Under the pieces are notes generated by a model. It was not told where the DNA came from. It was given only the letters and a program-made list of their open reading frames with translations, and searched no databases. The translations under genes and the position numbers were made by a program. A stretch of 17,200 nucleotides of DNA from Roseburia sp. CAG:309 (lineage in GTDB: Bacteria > Bacillota > Clostridia > Lachnospirales > Lachnospiraceae). The stretch is taken from assembly GCA_000434115.1 (NCBI GenBank), contig FR894039.1:2085-19284 (forward strand). Direction: 5' to 3'. Numbering within the stretch: the first letter of the stretch is position 1; each line of letters starts with the position of its first letter. Of this stretch, positions 1-5,627 are shown in pieces.

Positions 1-1008
1 GAGTTCTATTTGACCGGTTCTGCAAGCAAAAAAATTAATACTCCTCATACGGGAACCGGAAGAATAACTGAAGTAACGATGTATCCGATGACTTTATTTG
101 AAACCGGGGAATCAAATGGCAAGATATCCTTATCGAAAATTCTTGAAGATGAAAATTATGATATTGACGGGATCCTGTCGGAAACGGATTTGGAACAATT
201 GTTTTTCGCTGCCTGTAGAGGTGGCTGGCCCAGATGTATGGCATTGACAAAGGATAGTGCAAAATTGGAAATCGCAAAAGATTATTATAGGCAGATTTAT
301 CAAAAGGACATATCTGCTATTGATGGGGTAAATAGAAATCCGGAATGGGCAAGAACATTATTGTGGTCATATGCAAGAAATATGGCAACTACAGCAAAAA
401 GGAAGAATATTTTTGCGGATGTAAAAGCAACGCAGAATGTTACAGATGTGACGCTGGCATCCTATGTCGAGGCGTTAGAGACGTTATTTGTAGTCCGGGA
501 TATTGACGCATGGACACCGCACCTTCGTTCAAAAACAGCAATTCGATCTGCTAAAAAACACATATTTATTGATACGTCGATCGGTTTGGCAGCTCTTGGA
601 ATTGAGCCAAACTATTTTATTAACGATTTAGATTTATTTGGTCATGTTTTTGAAAATATAGTATTAAGAGATTTGCTGGTTTATGCTGAAAAACACAACG
701 CACGATTACTGCACTATACCGATGATACAGGATTAGAAGCAGATGCAGTATACCAAATGGCAGATGGAAGATATGCACTTATTGAGGTAAAAGTGGGGGT
801 AAATAAAATACCGGAAGCAGAAAAATCATTATTAAGATTTAAAGAAGTAATACGAAGATATAATGACACAGCATTGCAAAACGAGAAACACCCGCGTGAT
901 GTGTATCGGGAACCGTCTGCATTGATTGTAATCTGTGCAAATGCCAATATGGCATATACAACCGATTCGGGAGTTAAGATTGTTCCCATCGGCTGCTTGA
1001 GAGACTAG
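1..1008 (+). CDS. DUF4143-type ATPase, C-terminal part (5' end outside the window)
   Basis: The frame is open from the first base and reads EFYLTGSASK, which resembles the strand and sensor region of an AAA_14 P-loop ATPase (usual form FLLTGS). The Walker A region and N-terminus therefore lie upstream of the window, and the TTG at 10 is not a credible start. The remainder matches the DUF4143 C-terminal domain seen after AAA_14 in many bacterial and archaeal proteins of unknown role. It contains a helical segment around an SYARNMATTAK stretch, then FIDTSIGLAALGI, then a GHVFENIVLRDLL motif. Near the end GLEADAVYQ...YALIEVKVG has the spacing of a PD-(D/E)XK-like nuclease core, although activity is not established for the family. 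The stop is TAG at 1006-1008. The gene is followed after 21 bases by the DUF1848 gene on the same strand. The family call is firm and the cellular role is unknown. Confidence 0.85.
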   Translation, partial: EFYLTGSASKKINTPHTGTGRITEVTMYPMTLFETGESNGKISLSKILEDENYDIDGILSETDLEQLFFAACRGGWPRCMALTKDSAKLEIAKDYYRQIYQKDISAIDGVNRNPEWARTLLWSYARNMATTAKRKNIFADVKATQNVTDVTLASYVEALETLFVVRDIDAWTPHLRSKTAIRSAKKHIFIDTSIGLAALGIEPNYFINDLDLFGHVFENIVLRDLLVYAEKHNARLLHYTDDTGLEADAVYQMADGRYALIEVKVGVNKIPEAEKSLLRFKEVIRRYNDTALQNEKHPRDVYREPSALIVICANANMAYTTDSGVKIVPIGCLRD

Positions 1009-1029
1009 TGTTTTAAAGGATGTGGCAAA

Positions 1030-1983
1030 ATGATTATTCATACAGGAATGAGAACGGACATACCGGCATTTTACTCCGAGTGGTTTTTGCACAGAATCCA
1101 AGAGGGTATGGTATGTGTGAGAAATCCGTACAATCCCAGTCAGGTGACGAAGTACAGGCTTTCGCCGGAGATTGTAGATCTGATTGCATTTTGTACAAAA
1201 AATCCGGCACCGATGCTGTCCCATATGGACGCATTAAAACCTTACGGACAGTATTGGTTTGTAACGATTACGCCATATGGCAGGGATATTGAGCCAAATG
1301 TTCCGGATAAAGAAATTGTCATGGAACATTTTAAGCAGCTGTCCAAATTGGTAGGACTTGACAGTGTGGGATGGCGGTATGACCCAATTCTGGTAGATCC
1401 CATACACTCTGTGAATTGGCATATATCACAATTTGAAAAAATGGCTCGTACTCTTTGTGGCTATACTAAAACATGCGTGATCAGTTTTATTGATCTTTAC
1501 AAAAAGGTGCGGAAAAATTTTCCGGAGGCGAGAAGTGCAGCAAAGGAAGAGCGAATGACGATAGGAAAGGAATTTATAGAGATTGCAGGCCGTTACGGAA
1601 TGGTCATCAAACCCTGTGCGGAGGAAAACGAACTGGAAAAATTTGGAGCAGACTGTTCCGGCTGCATGACTGTAAAGACTTTTGAGACAGCTCTTCACAA
1701 TAGGCTGGAAGTGCCAAAGAGAAAGCTGAATCAAAGAAATGGTGCCTGTGCCTGCCTTCTTGGTGTAGATATTGGAGCTTATGATACATGCAGTCATTTA
1801 TGCCGGTATTGTTATGCCAATACGAATCCGGCATTTGTGCAGGAAAATAGAAAAAAGCATGATCCCAATTCGCCGTTTTTGATCGGTGGAGAGATGCCGG
1901 GGGATATGATACATGAAGCATCACAGAAAAGCTGGATCGACAGACAGCTGCGATGGGAGTTTTTAGAGGAGGGTGAGATATGA
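1030..1983 (+). CDS. DUF1848 family protein with C-terminal CX3CX2C cysteine cluster
   Basis: This 317-residue protein looks like a full-length DUF1848 member. It begins MIIHTGMRTDIPAFYSEWF and contains PYGQYWFVTITPYG and WRYDPILVDP, which suggest a barrel-like fold. Near the C-terminus it carries many cysteines: C209 and C212, C240 and C242, and the cluster C254-X3-C258-X2-C261 followed by YANT. That spacing is the one used by radical SAM enzymes to bind a 4Fe-4S cluster, but here it lies at the C-terminus. Iron-sulfur binding is my inference and the function is unknown. The ATG has an AAAGGA site 9 bases upstream. The end of the gene carries the ribosome binding site of the following small ORF, and the two genes overlap by four bases (ATGA). 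Confidence 0.85.
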   Translation: MIIHTGMRTDIPAFYSEWFLHRIQEGMVCVRNPYNPSQVTKYRLSPEIVDLIAFCTKNPAPMLSHMDALKPYGQYWFVTITPYGRDIEPNVPDKEIVMEHFKQLSKLVGLDSVGWRYDPILVDPIHSVNWHISQFEKMARTLCGYTKTCVISFIDLYKKVRKNFPEARSAAKEERMTIGKEFIEIAGRYGMVIKPCAEENELEKFGADCSGCMTVKTFETALHNRLEVPKRKLNQRNGACACLLGVDIGAYDTCSHLCRYCYANTNPAFVQENRKKHDPNSPFLIGGEMPGDMIHEASQKSWIDRQLRWEFLEEGEI

Positions 1984-2138
1984 CTTGTAACTGGAGCTGT
2001 CTGATGAATAATTTTTATAAACAATCCAAGCCAAATCCATATCTGCACATACATGTACGACCGAGGTTTCGAAACCCAGTGGTAGTTAATGAAAATAGTT
2101 ATACAGATGAAGGAATTTATCCGAAAAAAGTAAAATAA
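1980..2138 (+). pseudogene. HIT-family remnant, C-terminal half only (52 codons)
   Basis: An ATG overlapping the DUF1848 stop opens a 52-residue frame with an AGGAGGG site at 1967-1973, six bases upstream. The residues CNWSCLMNNFYK followed by NPYLHIHVRPRF resemble the C-terminal half of HIT-family (histidine triad) nucleotide hydrolases, which usually read NWxCLMNN...NPHxHxHxRPRY. H23 and H25 remain, while the first triad histidine is Y21. The N-terminal half of the HIT fold, about 70 residues, is absent, and the same frame has a stop (TGA) at 1974-1976. The conserved tail after the triad also diverges. I read it as a truncated remnant that may still be translated, coupled to the upstream gene. 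An expressed mini-protein cannot be excluded. Confidence 0.55.
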
Positions 2139-2194
2139 ATTTTTTTACATATTCTATGCGAAACAAAATAATAATACCAATAGTATTAGAATAA

Positions 2195-2226
2195 GAGAGG
2201 TATTCCTGTTATCCGGAATACCTCTC
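2195..2226 (-). terminator. Rho-independent terminator at the end of the minus-strand operon
   Basis: There is a perfect 12-bp inverted repeat with arms GAGAGGTATTCC (2195-2206) and GGAATACCTCTC (2215-2226) around an 8-base loop. Read on the minus strand, it lies downstream of the deaminase stop and is followed by TTATTCTAATACTATT, a moderately T-rich tail. On the plus strand the following bases are not T-rich, so it mainly suits the minus-strand operon. A small AT-rich palindrome (2172-2188, TAATAC/GTATTA) lies just beyond. Confidence 0.65.
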
Positions 2227-2233
2227 CGTTCAT

Positions 2234-2280
2234 AACATCAGAGAAGCGGGTATTAGTACAATTCCCGCTTCTCTGATGTT
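2234..2280. repeat. 17-bp perfect inverted repeat spanning the deaminase stop codon
   Basis: The arms are 2234-2250 and 2264-2280, each 17 bases and perfectly complementary, separated by 13 bases. The right arm codes for the last residues of the deaminase and the loop holds its stop codon at 2253-2255. In the minus-strand transcript this strong hairpin comes just before the terminator hairpin at 2195-2226. It may protect the 3' end or be a second terminator, but it lacks a direct T tract. The role is inferred. Confidence 0.6.
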
Positions 2281-2714
2281 GTATAATCCTGAAATAATTT
2301 CAGACATTGTTTTCGTTCCAATTCCTTCAAGTTAAGTAATTTTGTCCTGCCTTCCAGGTAGTCATAAAAGGCGTCATCACGAAAGCCAATATCCGCGGTA
2401 TCTTTGCGGGTGCAACCGTAATAAACCGTTTTGATATTGGCCCACAAAATGCCGCCAAGACACATTGGACAGGGTTCTGCGGTCGTATATAGTTCACAGT
2501 CACTCAGGTCGTGAGTCCCCAGATTTTTACAGGCGTCGCGGATGGCTTCCATTTCGCCGTGACAGGTGGGATCCTGCTTGTAGAGAACGCGGTTATGACC
2601 ACGTCCGACGATTTTGTCATCTTTTGTAATAACAGAACCAAAAGGGCCGCCATGACCGTTTTCAATGCCGGTATAGGCTTCCTTTGCTGCCTCTGCCATA
2701 TATTTTTCTTTCAT
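2253..2714 (-). CDS. guaD: Nucleoside/guanine deaminase (GuaD-like, zinc-dependent)
   Basis: This 153-residue member of the cytidine deaminase fold superfamily has both zinc-site motifs: HGE in DPTCHGEMEAI (the family more often has HAE) and PCPMC in TAEPCPMCLGG. The order GGPFGSVI, DPT-H-E, TAEPCPMC, then a GF-DD-F segment and a terminal EKRELY matches Bacillus subtilis GuaD as I remember it (about 156 residues, ending in KKEY). This fits guanine deaminase (guanine to xanthine) better than TadA, which modifies tRNA-Arg. The ATG has an AGGTGAT site just upstream. It is the last gene of the minus-strand operon, 8 bases after the KdsC-like gene. Its metabolic link to the sugar genes is unclear and it may simply be co-transcribed. 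The exact substrate is less certain than the fold. Confidence 0.8.
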   Translation of the reverse strand: MKEKYMAEAAKEAYTGIENGHGGPFGSVITKDDKIVGRGHNRVLYKQDPTCHGEMEAIRDACKNLGTHDLSDCELYTTAEPCPMCLGGILWANIKTVYYGCTRKDTADIGFRDDAFYDYLEGRTKLLNLKELERKQCLKLFQDYTTSEKRELY

Positions 2715-2722
2715 AAAATCAC

Positions 2723-3226
2723 CTACAGATCTAAAAAGTTACTGAAATCATAACGTCCTTCTAAGATCATATCAACTGCCTCGCGGACAGGAGCCTGTCC
2801 TGCCGGTTTGGTAAGAATGATATCAATATAAGGGCGGAGAGCCTTGCCGCAATCTGCCGGTGCAAATGTGATGCCGGCAGTTTTAATGGCACTAAGGTCA
2901 TTCATGTCGTCCCCAATATAAGCTACTTCGGAAGCGTCGAGATGATATTTCTCCATTAAAGCAGTCAATGTAGCCGCTTTATTTTTTACTCCCTGGTAAA
3001 GTTCTTCAATGTGAAGTTCTTTGCAGCGGTTTTCCACAATTTTAGAGGTGCGGCCGGTAATGATGGCTGGCACAATGCCGGAGTCTTTTAACAGTTTGAT
3101 GCCAAGTCCGTCTTTTACATTAAAAGCCTTGCACAGTTCGCCATCATTTCCCATATAGATATTGCCGTCTGTCAATGTACCATCGACATCCATGGCAAAC
3201 AGTTTTATCTTTGTCAAATCTTTCAT
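2723..3226 (-). CDS. kdsC: KdsC-like HAD phosphatase (3-deoxy-ulosonate 8-phosphate phosphatase family)
   Basis: This 167-residue small HAD phosphatase without a large cap domain is typical of the KdsC / YrbI family. HAD motifs are visible: DVDGTLTDG with nucleophile D13 and acid/base D15, IITGRT (57-60), K81/K83 in GVKNKAATL, and IGDDMND with D106 and D107. In known members it removes the phosphate from Kdo-8-phosphate, or from the 9-phosphate of nonulosonic acids, before CMP activation. The C-terminal KPAGQAPVREAVDMIL corresponds to the usual GG-GA-RE tail of the tetrameric KdsC but deviates from it, so the substrate may differ. It sits 15 bases after the aldolase-like gene and 8 bases before the deaminase. 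Together with the KdsB-like gene this supports an ulosonic acid pathway. The family is secure and the exact substrate is not. Confidence 0.85.
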   Translation of the reverse strand: MKDLTKIKLFAMDVDGTLTDGNIYMGNDGELCKAFNVKDGLGIKLLKDSGIVPAIITGRTSKIVENRCKELHIEELYQGVKNKAATLTALMEKYHLDASEVAYIGDDMNDLSAIKTAGITFAPADCGKALRPYIDIILTKPAGQAPVREAVDMILEGRYDFSNFLDL

Positions 3227-3241
3227 ATCAGTACCTGCCTC

Positions 3242-4852
3242 TTAGTGGTTGAGTTCAAAACGGGATGGAGTGATAAAGGAAAGCGGGCAGTCGGATTTTC
3301 TGGTGTTCAGATAATCTTCCAGCATGCTTTGGACATCACGGTTTGCATCATCCGCATTCAATGTATTTCTTGTTTTTTCCATTTCTTTCTGCATATAGTT
3401 TGTGCTGGAAGCATCGTGGCTGTAGCCGTCAAAACCAGCCATGGCAATTGAGGCGACGTCGAGTTCATCCAACAGACGAAGCAGAAGGATACCGGAGTTG
3501 TCAAGCTGATCCCAGCCGCATTTTACAAGGCGTGTAAAATCAAGGATTACCTGATTTTTGTTCTCTTCATTTGTGACATTGGAAGTCACGATCTTTTTGT
3601 ATTCGCTGAAACGGCTTGAACTCTTCCAGTAATTGTAGCGCTTTTTATTGCTGAAATAGGCATAATTGATCGGATAATCATGTGACAAAAGATTTACACT
3701 GATTACGATCGGATGTTTTCCTTCACAGTATTTCAAAATTTCTTCTTTGTGCGTGACGATACTGTGTCCCGGAAGGAGCATAAGGATGTCCTTGCCCTGG
3801 AGAGATTCGCGGAGTTTCGTAACCTCTTTTTCATCGTCGCGGATAATTCCGACATATTCCATGTAAGTTTTTTCCAAAAGATCATAGTCATAGCGTTTTC
3901 GTGCCTCGCCGCCGATACGGTTCAGAATATAGTTGATATCGCGGCTGGAGATGCCTGCCTTTGCCGTAAGGTAGGAAATGTTATTAACATGGGCGCTGTA
4001 CGATCCGGCAAGATAATATGGGATCGAATATCCCCATGTGCAGGTGTTGCGGATACCATCAATGTAGTTGTCGATCAGATCGAGCACCGTGTCGATGTCG
4101 TATCCGGAATTGTATTTGCGGTTCATATACTGCATGATCAGTTCCGTATTGGTATTGCCGGCACCACGTCCCATACCTGCCATCGTTCCGTCAATGACAA
4201 TCTTGCGGAGTCCCTGTGTCATGTCGATAAATTCCTGTGACAAAGAGAAGGACATCTGCAGATTATTATGTGAGTGGAATCCGATACGGGATGCCGCGTT
4301 CAGATTCTGATTTACAAGATAAAATACGCGGCGCAGATCCTCTTTGTACATGGAACCAAAGGTATCAACAAGAGAAAATGCGTAGGGTTCCAGTGGATTG
4401 ATCATTTCAATCAGTTCCAAAAGTTCTGCATCCGTATAGCCGAGTACATCAACCGGCTGGACATAAAGTTTGTAGCCCTTTTCTACAATGCTTTTGCAGA
4501 AATCAATGACATCGTAGCGCTCTTTTTTGAAAAAGCAGGCACGCACACCGTCGATCGAAGTGCCGTCAAATGGCTCCAGATTGGAGATGGTATAACGGCT
4601 GTAGTCGGCGAGGCAGACATACGAAGTCTGGCGGCGTTCTTCCGGCAGGAAAGGACGGAGCTGGGCCGCATTGTTAAAGATTGTGCTGCCTTTCTGATGA
4701 GGTTCATCTTTCAAAAAACCACATTCAACGACATCAATGCCGCTTTCGGAAAGGCCTTTGATCATTCCTTTGATTACTGTATTTCCAAATTGTGCATCTA
4801 CGAGATAGCCACCATCGCGCAGTGTGCAGTCAAGTAATTGTACTCGTTTCAT
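3242..4852 (-). CDS. DRE-TIM pyruvate aldolase-like domain fused to a GT42/Maf-like C-terminal domain
   Basis: Residues 1 to about 300 form a DRE-TIM (HMG-CoA-lyase-like) barrel. LLDCTLRDGGY at 6-16 is the metal and base loop of 4-hydroxy-2-oxovalerate aldolases of the DmpG type, and H193/H195 in GFHSHNN are the metal histidines. Such enzymes join or split pyruvate (enolate) and an aldehyde, so a 4-hydroxy-2-keto acid is the natural product. From about 350 a second domain follows, with ILMLLPGHS (355-364), VISVN, YAYFSN and then DNSGILLLRLLDELDVASIA and GFDGYS (473-478). Its order resembles the GNGPSL...SG...EIYLxGxDFY pattern of GT42 sialyltransferases and Maf proteins; this resemblance is by eye. 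The ATG is preceded by AGGAGG. It lies between kdsB-like and kdsC-like genes in the operon, so a role in making, and perhaps transferring, a 3-deoxy-ulosonic acid is inferred. Confidence 0.8.
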   Translation of the reverse strand: MKRVQLLDCTLRDGGYLVDAQFGNTVIKGMIKGLSESGIDVVECGFLKDEPHQKGSTIFNNAAQLRPFLPEERRQTSYVCLADYSRYTISNLEPFDGTSIDGVRACFFKKERYDVIDFCKSIVEKGYKLYVQPVDVLGYTDAELLELIEMINPLEPYAFSLVDTFGSMYKEDLRRVFYLVNQNLNAASRIGFHSHNNLQMSFSLSQEFIDMTQGLRKIVIDGTMAGMGRGAGNTNTELIMQYMNRKYNSGYDIDTVLDLIDNYIDGIRNTCTWGYSIPYYLAGSYSAHVNNISYLTAKAGISSRDINYILNRIGGEARKRYDYDLLEKTYMEYVGIIRDDEKEVTKLRESLQGKDILMLLPGHSIVTHKEEILKYCEGKHPIVISVNLLSHDYPINYAYFSNKKRYNYWKSSSRFSEYKKIVTSNVTNEENKNQVILDFTRLVKCGWDQLDNSGILLLRLLDELDVASIAMAGFDGYSHDASSTNYMQKEMEKTRNTLNADDANRDVQSMLEDYLNTRKSDCPLSFITPSRFELNH

Positions 4853-4880
4853 AGTAACCTCCTAAAATTTTGTGCTGATA

Positions 4881-5621
4881 TTAGTCTAATACATCAATTC
4901 CCTTAATAACACGCTCTACTTTTTCGATATGTTCCGGCAGATCGACACCGATCGAAGAGTGCTTGGTTTCTTTTAATCTCATTTTGTATCCGCGTTCCAT
5001 GGCGCGAAGAGGCTCAATGCCTTCGCCAAGTTCCAGTTCTGTCTGTGACATTTTGGAAAATTCCTCCAAAAACTCCCGTTTGTAAGCATAGATTCCGACA
5101 TGACGGAATACGCGCGCAAGTTTTCCGTCTTTTACATTCGAAGGAATGACAGAGCGGGAAAAATACATCGCATCGCCTTTCTGGTCAGTGACAACTTTAA
5201 CCGTGCTTGTTGCCTTGATCTCGTCCGGATCGGTAATCTCTTTTTTCAGACTGCCAAAAGTAACGGTCTCATCTTCAAAGAAGATGGAAATTACTTCCTG
5301 AATCATTTCCGGATTGATGACTGGCTCGTCGCCCTGAATATTGACAAAAAGATCGCCTTCGACTTTTGTCGCTACCTCGGCTACACGGTCAGAACCGGTT
5401 TCGTGCTTGTCGGAAGTCATGATGACTTTCATGTCATGTTCTTTGCACGCTGCTTCGATGCGGTCATCGTCGGTAGCTACATAAACTTCGTCAAATTCCG
5501 GCACCTTTTTTGCCTGCTGGTATACCCACCAGATCATTGGCTTGCCACAGATGTCTACCAATGGTTTGCCCGGAAAACGGCTTGATTTGTATCTTGCTGG
5601 AATGACTCCAATTATCTTCAT
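4881..5621 (-). CDS. kdsB: CMP-3-deoxy-ulosonate (CMP-Kdo type) synthetase
   Basis: The protein has 246 residues, the normal length for KdsB. Motifs are in order: IPARYKSSRFPGKPL (7-21), the nucleotide-binding N-terminal signature; ATDDDRI; HETGSDR (73-79); VNIQGDEP with metal aspartate D98; YFSRSVIP; and RHVGIYAY. The C-terminal GEGIEPLRAMERG differs from the usual LEQLRALE form. Known KdsB enzymes couple CTP and Kdo to give CMP-Kdo and pyrophosphate in the cytoplasm, normally for lipopolysaccharide or capsule. The ATG is 6 bases downstream of the preceding stop, with AAAGGATG as ribosome binding site overlapping the end of that gene, so translation is probably coupled. In a Gram-positive setting the product is more likely a Kdo-like building block for capsule or wall polymer. 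The family assignment is strong and the exact sugar acid is unproven. Confidence 0.9.
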   Translation of the reverse strand: MKIIGVIPARYKSSRFPGKPLVDICGKPMIWWVYQQAKKVPEFDEVYVATDDDRIEAACKEHDMKVIMTSDKHETGSDRVAEVATKVEGDLFVNIQGDEPVINPEMIQEVISIFFEDETVTFGSLKKEITDPDEIKATSTVKVVTDQKGDAMYFSRSVIPSNVKDGKLARVFRHVGIYAYKREFLEEFSKMSQTELELGEGIEPLRAMERGYKMRLKETKHSSIGVDLPEHIEKVERVIKGIDVLD

Positions 5622-5627
5622 ATTTAC

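Noticed and set aside
2253..2714. tRNA adenosine deaminase TadA
   Set aside because: The GGPFG start, the DPT-H-E spacing and the terminal KRELY-type tail fit GuaD-like deaminases better.
3713..4837. Plus-strand open frames of 175 and 187 codons
   Set aside because: They are antisense to the aldolase-like gene, whose motifs and ribosome binding site are convincing. Their compositions look like reading-frame shadows.
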